64,000 nucleotides of DNA from the NCBI RefSeq assembly GCF_900104455.1, contig NZ_FNHB01000008.1, positions 1 through 64,000 of the forward strand. Reading direction: 5' to 3'. Position numbers and translations under genes: made by a program. This document shows positions 23,861 through 31,481 of this stretch, in pieces. The DNA is from Dendrosporobacter quercicolus. Its GTDB lineage: Bacteria > Bacillota > Negativicutes > DSM-1736 > Dendrosporobacteraceae. The stretch's first letter is position 1, and each line of letters starts with the position of its first letter. Under the pieces are notes generated by a model that had not been told where the DNA came from, ran no database searches, and saw nothing but the letters and a program-made list of their open reading frames with translations.

Positions 23861-24808
23861 ATGAAAAAGAGATTGCTTGCAGCAGCGGTTGCTGCATCCC
23901 TGACACTCTCGCTGAGCGCGGCATTGGCTGCGCCGGTCGAGTTTGACGGAGAGGTTGAAGTGCATTATCAATGGGATGACCATGACGCTGACGGCGATGC
24001 CGAAGGCGCCCGCAACACGGTGATTTTAAATGCGAAGACCGCTTTAACGGAAAACATTGATTTTTATACCCGCTTTGCGGCCCAGCGCTATCATGGCGAT
24101 GATATTACCGCCGATTTCAACACCAGAAATGGCACGCGTAAATCAACGGCCACGATTGATCGCTTTGGCTTCATTTTAAAAAGCGATGCCGCGACTTACA
24201 ACCTTGGCCGCCAGGGCGCTGATCTTGGTCCAAACGCCTTGTTGTACAGCACCAGCGGCAACATCGGCAGCAGTACCACATTAGTGGACGGTTTAACTGC
24301 CGACGCCACTGTAGGGGCTACTGCGCTGAACTTTATTGCAGGCCAGGAAACCGATACGGAAAACAATGTGTATGCGCTGCATGCGGCCTATAATCTGAAT
24401 GATGCCTGGACCGTTGGCGGAACTCTGGCCAAATATGATAAAGACGCAGCCGGTGAGAAGGATACCAATCACTGGGGCCTAGATACGGCCTATACGAATA
24501 AAAACATCACTTATTTTGCCGAATATGCCAAATCCAATGCCAATGACAACGACAAAGCGTTTGTTGCCGGCCTCAGTTATGAGCTGGATGACAAAAATTC
24601 TTTTGGACTGGCTTATGCTAAAGTAGAACAAAATGGCGATATGGGTGGAAACACCGACTTCGATAATGGTTATAAGGGCTTGTATTTTAGTTATGACCAT
24701 AAGCTTACTGACAATACAACACTAAGCTTTGCCTACTCTGATCTAAAAGATGTTGATACAGATGATAAATACAATTATGTTGAAACTACCGTTAATTTTG
24801 CTTTCTAA
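23861..24808 (+). CDS. Outer-membrane beta-barrel protein without SLH domain
   Basis: The 315-residue precursor has a signal peptide (1-24, ending ALAA) and goes directly into a barrel-like sequence (VEFDGEVEVHYQWDD, ENIDFYTRFAAQRYHG, NNVYALHAAYNLNDAWTVGG) ending in a C-terminal phenylalanine (TTVNFAF). It lacks the SLH domain and linker of its two neighbours but shares their leader element and overall layout, so a co-regulated porin is likely. It is acidic and aspartate/asparagine-rich in the predicted loops. Start ATG 23861 follows AGGAGGG. Confidence 0.85.
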   Translation: MKKRLLAAAVAASLTLSLSAALAAPVEFDGEVEVHYQWDDHDADGDAEGARNTVILNAKTALTENIDFYTRFAAQRYHGDDITADFNTRNGTRKSTATIDRFGFILKSDAATYNLGRQGADLGPNALLYSTSGNIGSSTTLVDGLTADATVGATALNFIAGQETDTENNVYALHAAYNLNDAWTVGGTLAKYDKDAAGEKDTNHWGLDTAYTNKNITYFAEYAKSNANDNDKAFVAGLSYELDDKNSFGLAYAKVEQNGDMGGNTDFDNGYKGLYFSYDHKLTDNTTLSFAYSDLKDVDTDDKYNYVETTVNFAF

Positions 24809-24817
24809 AACTTCACG

Positions 24818-24855
24818 TAAAAAAGGCTTCCTATTTCTAGGAAGCCTTTTTTTAT
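24818..24855. terminator. Terminator after the third barrel gene
   Basis: AAAAAGGCTTCCTA pairs with TAGGAAGCCTTTTT around a four-base loop, with a T-run after it and an A-run before it. It may also serve the convergent minus-strand gene that ends at 24910. Confidence 0.9.
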
Positions 24856-24909
24856 TGCCGCTAAACCGGAAAATTTCCTTTACGTACCTAAACCAGTGTC
24901 AGCTATGTA

Positions 24910-25341
24910 CTAAATTTTAACGTCAATTACGGCGGACAGGCCGACACCGTTCACTCGGGAGAAGTTTACGGGGTTTTTGCTGTCAATCGGAATAAGTGCT
25001 TTCACCCGGAATTGCTTGCCATTGAAGTTTCCTTCCACCTGGAGCACAGCCTGCGTTTTATCAACTAGCTCCTGCGGTCCGATGACCTGAGCAGCGCCAA
25101 TATAGCCGCCGCTGCCTAAGGTCACAATTGGTACTACTTTGGTAGCGTAATCATGACTGCCGCCATGCTTAAAAGTCAGAGTATTGACAAAGTTATTTAA
25201 CGGAGTCGCAAACTTATCAACCAGGAAGCCGATACCGCCGACTTTTAAAATATCTCCAACACTGAAGGCATTGGTAGCTGGAATTGCAGCAAGCGATAAG
25301 AAACATACTAACAATAAGCCCACAATCAGACGTTTTTTCAT
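24910..25341 (-). CDS. Exported protein of unknown function
   Basis: The 143-residue product has a clear signal peptide (KKRLIVGLLLVCFLSLAAI, cleavage near residue 25) and a small mature domain with alternating polar and hydrophobic residues (LQVEGNFNGKQFRVKALIPI, VNGVGLSAVIDVKI) suggesting beta structure. It is not a recognised family. A purine-rich GGAAAGGAAG precedes the start. It is the only minus-strand gene in this region and has an operator-like palindrome over its promoter. Confidence 0.75.
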   Translation of the reverse strand: MKKRLIVGLLLVCFLSLAAIPATNAFSVGDILKVGGIGFLVDKFATPLNNFVNTLTFKHGGSHDYATKVVPIVTLGSGGYIGAAQVIGPQELVDKTQAVLQVEGNFNGKQFRVKALIPIDSKNPVNFSRVNGVGLSAVIDVKI

Positions 25342-25386
25342 GGTTTATCTTCCTTTCCCAGGATAGTATAGGATTATCCTGACACA

Positions 25387-25416
25387 ATTGTACCATAAAT
25401 TGACTGGTTAGTCCAA
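25387..25416 (-). promoter_or_regulatory. Minus-strand promoter overlapped by the third operator-like palindrome
   Basis: Read on the minus strand, TTGGAC (25416-25411) and TACAAT (25392-25387) are 18 bp apart. TGACTGGTTAGTCC (25401-25414 on the plus strand), a variant of the sites at 19272 and 19394, covers the minus-35 box and part of the spacer. This placement would suit repression of the exported-protein gene. Confidence 0.5.
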
Positions 25417-25536
25417 CACGAAGTTTTATTTACCAAAATGTTTTTATTGTATTATCAGATATGATATTATTACTGAGAGGTTTGGTATTAAAGGCAAGAC
25501 TGCGCAGCATTAAGTTATATTGAGAAGGTGCCGTTA

Positions 25537-26190
25537 GTGAAAAGTAAACATTTTGTAACAACATTGAATCCAATTTCGAAAACCTGCTTATTTCTATTGC
25601 TCCTTTTAATTCCAGTGGCGTTTTTGCTGCCGGCGGGGTGGGGGCGGGAGAATCAACCGGTAGAAAATATACAAGTGCTGGTGCTGCTTGCGATCGGTGT
25701 GGTGATGTACAGGGCTTATCGCTCCGGCGCCGGTTCTATGGCGACGAAAAAACTGATTTTGTGGGCGATTCCTCTGCTGGGCATCGTACTTTTGCGCGAG
25801 CTAAGCTGGGGCCGGGTTTTTTACCCAGATGGCAGTGGCGGCTTTTTGCCCCTGGAAAAAGTGTATTTTGGCCATTATGTTTATCCGGCTATTGGCGCAA
25901 TCGCTATTGCCGTAGTTGCAGGGATTTTCCGGCAGAAGCTGCACCAAGAATTTGTGCGCTGGTTTAAATATGGAAAATTCCCGCTGGTCGACATTTTGCT
26001 GATTGTTGGTTGTTTCTTTGCCGCTGATTTTATTGAGCATAGTAAAATCTTCCGCGGACAACGTCAGGAGTTATTTGAGGAACTATTGGAATTGGTGATG
26101 TATATAGCTGTCATGAGCCTGTTTTTTAATCTCGGCTTTAATAAGGATATGCAGCCTGCCTCCCTGGAGTCTGAAGCTGAGAAGAAGTAA
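25537..26190 (+). CDS. Integral membrane protein of unknown function
   Basis: The 217-residue protein has about six hydrophobic segments (for example LFLLLLLIPVAFLLPAGW, VLVLLAIGVVMYRAY, AIGAIAIAVVAGIF, ILLIVGCFFAADFIEH) and acidic/basic loops such as RGQRQELFEELLELV. I do not recognise a family. GTG 25537 is preferred to GTG 25528 because AAGGTG (25525-25530) would overlap the upstream codon but is properly spaced from the downstream one. A terminator follows, so it is probably a single-gene unit. Confidence 0.72.
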   Translation: MKSKHFVTTLNPISKTCLFLLLLLIPVAFLLPAGWGRENQPVENIQVLVLLAIGVVMYRAYRSGAGSMATKKLILWAIPLLGIVLLRELSWGRVFYPDGSGGFLPLEKVYFGHYVYPAIGAIAIAVVAGIFRQKLHQEFVRWFKYGKFPLVDILLIVGCFFAADFIEHSKIFRGQRQELFEELLELVMYIAVMSLFFNLGFNKDMQPASLESEAEKK

Positions 26191-26211
26191 AAAGCAGCCC
26201 TTTGGTTTTTG

Positions 26212-26241
26212 ATCCTGCCATCCCGATGGCAGGATTTTGTA
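26212..26241 (+). terminator. Terminator after the membrane-protein gene
   Basis: ATCCTGCCAT (26212-26221) pairs with ATGGCAGGAT (26226-26235) around a four-base loop and is followed by TTTG and more T residues. Confidence 0.85.
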
Positions 26242-26297
26242 TTTTCATCCCGAAATATAGCAGTATCAGACTTTAGTTTGTTATAGGAGGTTATTTC

Positions 26298-27215
26298 ATG
26301 TTGCGCAAGTTGATGATCTGCACTTTACTAATGACGTTTTTACTGACTTCGTTGGTATCAGCTCAGAGTTTTCAGGAATTAACGGTTTTAGATAAGACCA
26401 CAGCCGCCGAAAAGATTATCTATGGCAGTGACCAGACTGGCTCGTTAATTGAGCGGGCGAATAAAATGGAACAGGATCTTTTTGGCGATACCACTTCGGA
26501 CGCACTCACCGCCAGGCTTGATATAATCTATGCCTATTTGACTGAGAACTCATCAACTTCGCCGTCTTTTCAGTCCAAAGTTAACGCGGTGGAGTGGACG
26601 ATCAATCATAATGTAACTGCTCAGCCGGCAAAAAGCAAAATTGAAAATATGGAGCTTACGCTTTTGGGGAATTCCGAAACGGGAAATTTAGATGACCGTG
26701 CCGATAAGCTGGCCCAAATAGCTTATCCCGGCGGACAGATCAATGTAAGCCCGACCACGGTATATCAGGATACGCTTATTAAGATAAAAACAGTAACGGA
26801 ACTGGACAGCCGCAAAAACCGCGTGGGCGATTCGGTTGTTTATCAGACCGCCGAAGATGTATCGTCCAACGGTCTGCTGGTTATCCCCCAAGGCACGCTG
26901 GGAAGTGGAAAAATAACCAAAGTACGTCAATCCCGCAATTTTGGCCGTGATGCGGTTCTCGAAGTCAGCTTTGACGATATCACCGCTTTTGATGGCAGCC
27001 TGATTCAAACCGAAATGGGCGATAAGGCGAAGGAAGAAACCAAATCACTGGTTAAAGCGGCCGGGGCATCCGTTGCCGGCATAGCCCTGCTGGGACCGAT
27101 CGGTGTTGTGGGCGGCGCGTTCATTCGGGGATCGGATATCACCATTCCTGCCGGCACTGAATTATATATTCAGGTTAAGGCTGATGCCAGTGTGTATGGA
27201 TTACAGATTGACTAG
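26298..27215 (+). CDS. Exported protein of unknown function with an internal helical repeat
   Basis: The 305-residue precursor has a signal peptide (hydrophobic core at about 5-20, cleavage near SAQ). The N-terminal half (30-150) contains two similar helical units, one with GSLIERANKMEQDLFG and one with GNLDDRADKLAQIAYPG. The C-terminal half looks beta-rich (LVIPQGTLGSGKITKV) with a glycine-rich hydrophobic patch (SVAGIALLGPIGVVGGAFI) and ends PAGTELYIQV. I cannot name a family. Start ATG 26298 follows AGGAGG. Its position just before lptD suggests an envelope role but does not prove it. Confidence 0.72.
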   Translation: MLRKLMICTLLMTFLLTSLVSAQSFQELTVLDKTTAAEKIIYGSDQTGSLIERANKMEQDLFGDTTSDALTARLDIIYAYLTENSSTSPSFQSKVNAVEWTINHNVTAQPAKSKIENMELTLLGNSETGNLDDRADKLAQIAYPGGQINVSPTTVYQDTLIKIKTVTELDSRKNRVGDSVVYQTAEDVSSNGLLVIPQGTLGSGKITKVRQSRNFGRDAVLEVSFDDITAFDGSLIQTEMGDKAKEETKSLVKAAGASVAGIALLGPIGVVGGAFIRGSDITIPAGTELYIQVKADASVYGLQID

Positions 27216-27255
27216 CCAACCAAACCGGTAACCGTATTGCTTTGAAACTGCTGTG

Positions 27256-27292
27256 AAAATCTCCCGCTTTGACGGGAGATTTTACTTTTTTT
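27256..27292 (+). terminator. Terminator after the repeat-bearing exported protein
   Basis: AAAATCTCCCG (27256-27266) pairs with CGGGAGATTTT (27273-27283) with a six-base loop, followed by a T-rich tract. The remaining gap to 27578 shows no gene; it includes a GCGCCAAGAACACGGAGG stretch reminiscent of the intergenic repeats. Confidence 0.85.
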
Positions 27293-27578
27293 GCTCTCTA
27301 AGCCAGCTCAAAGAATCATGGTATATACTCTAGAATTGCAGGTGAGACTAATTTTTGTAAATAGTTCTTTGCCAGTAAGGCGACGCACGAAGCCGGGCGG
27401 GAAATATCGCGCCAAGAACACGGAGGATTTGGACTTGGTGAACTACTAGATATTGCCGTAGCAATTTGGGCAGGAAAAGCGGTATAATTGTAGAATAAAG
27501 TCTATTTGAATAATACTCAAAAATAAATTGCTGCACGAATAACCGCAGGAAATAGCCTGAGATAGTGAAGGAGAAGCT

Positions 27579-28958
27579 ATGAATAACGCCAAAAAATATC
27601 TGTTGGGATTATTGGCTTTGATTGCTGTAGTCAGTACCGCTTTGCCGGCCGGCGCGGCTGATTCAAATACTGCTCCAGGTCAGGCTCCCATTGTTTTTGA
27701 GGGTGATGACCTGTCCTTTAGTGAGCTGACCGGCGAAGTTTTTGCCAAAGGCAATGTCAGAATTCAGAAGGATCAAATGATAATAACCACGGAAGAGCTG
27801 CGCGGCAATACCAGACAAAGCCAGGTCTGGGTGGATGGCCTGGCGCAGGTTTCAGAGCCGGGGTTAAATCTGGCGGTTAACGGAGTTGATTATAATTACC
27901 GGGACCGGACCGGTACAATGGCTGGTGTCAGGGGAACCATCGACAAAGAAAATATCAGCGCTCAGAATATCCATCTGGCGCCTGATGAGTATATTCTCTA
28001 TAATGGCACAATCACCAGATGTCCGGCCAAAGTGCCTGACTATCATGTCAGTGCGGATAAAATAGAGGTATGGCCTGGCAATCGGATTGTTGCCCATAAT
28101 GCCAGGTTCTGGATTAAGGATAAAGTAATCTTTGTTTTACCGAAGTACCAGAAATCACTGAATTCGGAAGCCGCCTCAGAATCAAGCTTCCCCCGTCTGG
28201 GGTATGATTCCGACAATGGCGTAATGATTGCCCAGTATCTGGAGTTTCCGCTTAACGATCATTTAGCGGTTTACGGCGATGCGGCCTATTACAGCCGAAG
28301 CCATTTCAAACCCAAAGCCGGGCTGATTAACCGGGAGAAAAATTACACTGCCAGCATTGACTGGGGTTATGCCGAAAACTCGGATAATGACTGGGTCAAG
28401 AAAGAACCGGAATTTGCCTTTAAATTAAATCCTTACCGGCTTGGGCATTCGCCTGTTACCGCTAACTTTTTCGTAAGCGCCGGTAAATGGATTGAGGGTG
28501 ATATTTCCGGCTGGCGGCAGGACTACAACTTGTATTTCAGGCATGATCCGATCAAACTCAGCGATAGGTATACGTTGAATTTTGGCGCCGGGTTTGAAAA
28601 GATTAAGTATGGCTATGACAAATCGACCAATGATATCTGGAAATATGATATCAAACTGAAAGCCAAGCCCAATGACCGTTTGGAATGGTGGACCGGCTAC
28701 AGCTATCGGGACCAGTCCGCGACCAATCTTTATAAATATGACGAAATAGATACGCCGAAGGAATGGACGACCGGGTTTATGTATAAAGCGGATAAACTGA
28801 ACAGTCTCGGCGTCGAAGTGAGCTATGACGTTGAACAAAGCAAGGTGGAAGACATCGACTATACCTGGCGCCGGAATCTGCATTGCTTTGAGGCCGATAT
28901 TATCTACCGGGCTGAGCGGGATCAGGTAAAAATCAGGGTGTCAACGCTGGAATGGTAA
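27579..28958 (+). CDS. lptD: Short LptD-like LPS assembly protein with OstA domain
   Basis: The 459-residue precursor has a signal peptide (ending PAGAAD), an OstA jellyroll domain (about 38-150: FEGDDLSFSELTGEVFAKGN, IYNYRDRTGTM-like wording) and a barrel region with many aromatic residues. It would insert LPS into the outer leaflet. At 459 residues it is far shorter than the roughly 780-residue E. coli protein; the barrel portion leaves room for perhaps 14-16 strands, my estimate. Cysteines are few (CPAKVPDYH and a late one), so the E. coli disulfide pattern is absent. ATG 27579 follows GAAGGAG. It directly precedes the heptose genes. Confidence 0.8.
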   Translation: MNNAKKYLLGLLALIAVVSTALPAGAADSNTAPGQAPIVFEGDDLSFSELTGEVFAKGNVRIQKDQMIITTEELRGNTRQSQVWVDGLAQVSEPGLNLAVNGVDYNYRDRTGTMAGVRGTIDKENISAQNIHLAPDEYILYNGTITRCPAKVPDYHVSADKIEVWPGNRIVAHNARFWIKDKVIFVLPKYQKSLNSEAASESSFPRLGYDSDNGVMIAQYLEFPLNDHLAVYGDAAYYSRSHFKPKAGLINREKNYTASIDWGYAENSDNDWVKKEPEFAFKLNPYRLGHSPVTANFFVSAGKWIEGDISGWRQDYNLYFRHDPIKLSDRYTLNFGAGFEKIKYGYDKSTNDIWKYDIKLKAKPNDRLEWWTGYSYRDQSATNLYKYDEIDTPKEWTTGFMYKADKLNSLGVEVSYDVEQSKVEDIDYTWRRNLHCFEADIIYRAERDQVKIRVSTLEW

Positions 28959-28980
28959 AATGCTCAAAGGAGTCTTGTAC

Positions 28981-29991
28981 TTGGATAATCTTCTTTTTAA
29001 AATAATCAAGGGTTTTCAACAGCAAAAGATTATGGTTGTTGGCGATATGGTGGCCGATGTTTACCTGGAAGGCCGGATTGCCAGAATCTCCCGGGAGGCC
29101 CCGGTATTGATCCTGGAGCACGAGTCCGAAACCGTTCTGCCTGGCGGCGCGGCCAATGTTGTTCATAACGTTACCACGCTCGGCGGGCAGGTATATGCGG
29201 TCGGCGTGGTTGGAAATGATGCGGCCGGCCACGAATTGATCAGAGTGCTGGCCGGTAAGTCGGTCGACACCGGCGGCATCATTGTTGATGATCTGCGGGC
29301 AACAATCACCAAGACCAGAGTTATGGCCGGCGGACAAGCCACCGTCCGGCAGCAGGTGGTCCGGGTTGACCGGGAAAGCAAAACAGCGCTGGATTCAGCG
29401 GCCGAGGCCAGGCTGCTGGCGTATGCGGAAAACATTCTGGCCAAGATGGCGCTGGTTGTGATCAGCGATTACGGCGGGCATACGGTTACCAACAATATTA
29501 TTGAATATCTGATTCAGCGGTGCAGGCAGCTGGGCATCCCTTGCATGGTCGATTCAAGGTATAATGTGATGGCCTATAAGGGTGTGACAATTGTCAAGCA
29601 AAATGAGTCGGAAGCGGCTGCGGCTATTGGCCTGAAAAATCTGGATGACGATGGGATCATTACTGCCGGGCAGGCCATTCTGACCCAATTGGAGGCCGAC
29701 GCTGTACTATTGAGCAGAGGTCCTGACGGAATGACCCTGTTTGAACGTTCGGGCCGCTATACGCACATTCCGGTTAGCAATAAAAGTGAAGTGTATGATG
29801 TTACCGGGGCCGGCGATACCGTAGTGGCCGCCGCCGTCCTGGCCTTAGCGGCCGGCGCTTCTTATCTGGCCGCCGCCCGGCTGGCTAATTTGGCCGCCGG
29901 GGTAGTTGTCCGCAAACCAGGGACGGCCACCGCAACGCCGGAGGAATTGGTCACCGCGATTGGAGAGCAGCATGAAAATTTTGAAGTCTGA
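28981..29991 (+). CDS. rfaE1: Heptose 7-phosphate kinase RfaE1 (HldE kinase domain)
   Basis: RfaE1 phosphorylates D-glycero-D-manno-heptose 7-phosphate at C1 in ADP-heptose synthesis. The 336-residue ribokinase-fold protein has VVGDMVADVYLEGRI, LPGGAANVVHNVTTLGG, the substrate/ATP-region NESEA, and the C-terminal DVTGAGDTVVAAAVLAL with the catalytic aspartate. TTG 28981 is the best start because AAAGGAG (28966-28972) is 8 bp before it; the ATG at 28960 lies upstream of that site. It overlaps rfaE2 by 20 bp. Confidence 0.9.
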   Translation: MDNLLFKIIKGFQQQKIMVVGDMVADVYLEGRIARISREAPVLILEHESETVLPGGAANVVHNVTTLGGQVYAVGVVGNDAAGHELIRVLAGKSVDTGGIIVDDLRATITKTRVMAGGQATVRQQVVRVDRESKTALDSAAEARLLAYAENILAKMALVVISDYGGHTVTNNIIEYLIQRCRQLGIPCMVDSRYNVMAYKGVTIVKQNESEAAAAIGLKNLDDDGIITAGQAILTQLEADAVLLSRGPDGMTLFERSGRYTHIPVSNKSEVYDVTGAGDTVVAAAVLALAAGASYLAAARLANLAAGVVVRKPGTATATPEELVTAIGEQHENFEV

Positions 29992-30436
29992 TCAGCTTGC
30001 CGCTGCAGTTGCCGCAATGAAAGCCGCCGGTAAGACCATTGTATTTACCAACGGCTGTTTCGATATCCTGCATGCCGGACATGTGCGGTATTTAACCGCA
30101 GCCCGTAAATTGGGCGATTGCCTGGTTGTCGGCTTGAACAGCGACCAGTCGGTGCGCTGTTTGAAAGGTCCCAACCGGCCGGTTAATCCCCAGGAGGACC
30201 GGGCTGAAGTGCTGGCTGGCCTGTCTGCTGTGGATATTGTGACAATCTTCGAAGAACAGACTGCCGAAGAACTGGTCAGGCGGATCAAGCCGGCAGTTTA
30301 TGTCAAAGGCGGCGATTATCAGGAAGATCAGCTGCCTGAGGCGCGGCTGGCCGCGCAATATGGCGGGAAAACGGTACTTATTCCGGCTGTGCCGGGACGT
30401 TCCTCCAGTAATATTATTAAAAAAATCAAGGGGTGA
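29972..30436 (+). CDS. rfaE2: Heptose 1-phosphate adenylyltransferase RfaE2
   Basis: RfaE2 makes ADP-heptose from heptose 1-phosphate. The 154-residue nucleotidyltransferase has FTNGCFDILHAGHVRYL with the HxGH nucleotide-binding motif, GLNSDQSVRCLKG, and the C-terminal PGRSSSNIIKKI signature. In E. coli this domain is fused to the kinase as HldE; here the two are separate, overlapping genes. ATG 29972 follows GGAGAG; upstream in-frame codons lie inside rfaE1. GmhA, GmhB and HldD are not in this window. Confidence 0.93.
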   Translation: MKILKSDQLAAAVAAMKAAGKTIVFTNGCFDILHAGHVRYLTAARKLGDCLVVGLNSDQSVRCLKGPNRPVNPQEDRAEVLAGLSAVDIVTIFEEQTAEELVRRIKPAVYVKGGDYQEDQLPEARLAAQYGGKTVLIPAVPGRSSSNIIKKIKG

Positions 30437-30440
30437 GCAA

Positions 30441-31481
30441 ATGCCCTTTCAGCATATTCTAATTGTAAAGCTCAGTGCAATTGGCGATGTCATTCATGCT
30501 TTGCCTGTTGCGCAGGCGTTAAAACAGTGTTATCCCGCTTGCCGGATTACCTGGATTGTTGAAAAGCCGGCGCTGGATTTACTAACCAGTCATCCGGCCG
30601 TTGATGAGGTGATTGTTTTTGAAAAGGCCAAATTCAAATCATTGCCGGGAGCGCTGACCAATATTCCGGCGTTTGCGGCCCGGCTGCGCCAGTATCAGTT
30701 TGATTTGGTTTTGGATTTGCAAGGCTTGTTTAAAAGCGGGATGATTTCTCTGCTGAGCGGGGCGGCGACGCGCCTGGTTTATGAAAATGCCCGGGAGGGC
30801 AGTCAATTGGTCAGTAAACGCATCAGTGGAGCAATGTCCGGCAAGCACGTGGTCGAGCGTTATTTGGATGTTGTGCGCCATCTGGGCTGCGCGGTAGAAA
30901 AGCCGGTGTTTAATATTGGCATTGCCCAGGAACAACAACAACAGGCCCGGCAAATTTTTCAGCAGGCCGGTTACCGGAACAAGGAGCCTTATATTGTGAT
31001 GGCGCTTGGCGCAAATTGGCCCAATAAAATCTGGCCTGCCGAGTATTTCGCCCTCCTCTCCGACCGTATCTATGACCGGGGCCTGGTGCCGGTCGTAACC
31101 GGCGGGCCTGGTGATGGATACCTGCTGGAGCGGCTGCTGCAATATGCGGCTGTTCCGCCAATTAACCTGATTGGCAAGACTTCCCTGCCGCAGCTGGCGG
31201 CGATTATCCGGGGGGCGCGGGCCTTTGTGGGCGGAGATACCGGACCTATGCATCTGTCGGCGGCGCTGAATACCCCCACAGTGGCGTTGATGGGTCCTAC
31301 AGATGCTGAGCGCAATGGTCCCTATGGCGAAGGCCACAAGGTTCTGCTGGCGAATCGCGCCTGTATCGGCTGTTGGCGGCGTAAATGCGTCAAAGGGGTG
31401 GATTGCCTGGCCGCCATTAGTGTCGAGGCGGTATCTGCGGCGTTAGAGCAGCTTTTCTGTAGGGAGGATGCGGAGGGTTAG
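30441..31481 (+). CDS. LPS heptosyltransferase (GT9, WaaC/WaaF type)
   Basis: The 346-residue GT-B enzyme adds heptose to Kdo or to a previous heptose in the inner core. It has the N-terminal ILIVKLSAIGDVIHALPVA, DLVLDLQGLFKSG, and the donor-binding FVGGDTGPMHLSAAL with VALMGPTDAERNGPYG. These read closest to WaaC, but which heptose it adds is not certain. ATG 30441 lies 4 bp after rfaE2 with AGGGGTGA in front, so supply and transfer of heptose are coupled. Confidence 0.9.
   Translation: MPFQHILIVKLSAIGDVIHALPVAQALKQCYPACRITWIVEKPALDLLTSHPAVDEVIVFEKAKFKSLPGALTNIPAFAARLRQYQFDLVLDLQGLFKSGMISLLSGAATRLVYENAREGSQLVSKRISGAMSGKHVVERYLDVVRHLGCAVEKPVFNIGIAQEQQQQARQIFQQAGYRNKEPYIVMALGANWPNKIWPAEYFALLSDRIYDRGLVPVVTGGPGDGYLLERLLQYAAVPPINLIGKTSLPQLAAIIRGARAFVGGDTGPMHLSAALNTPTVALMGPTDAERNGPYGEGHKVLLANRACIGCWRRKCVKGVDCLAAISVEAVSAALEQLFCREDAEG

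Noticed and set aside
27543-27571. A further CAGGA...GAA element before lptD
   Set aside because: The second box reads GAAG at a spacing of 24 and coincides with the ribosome site, so it does not fit the fixed-gap motif.
30639-31337. Minus-strand open frame of 232 codons within the heptosyltransferase gene
   Set aside because: The plus strand encodes a clear GT9 protein with conserved motifs over the same bases, and the antisense product resembles nothing.
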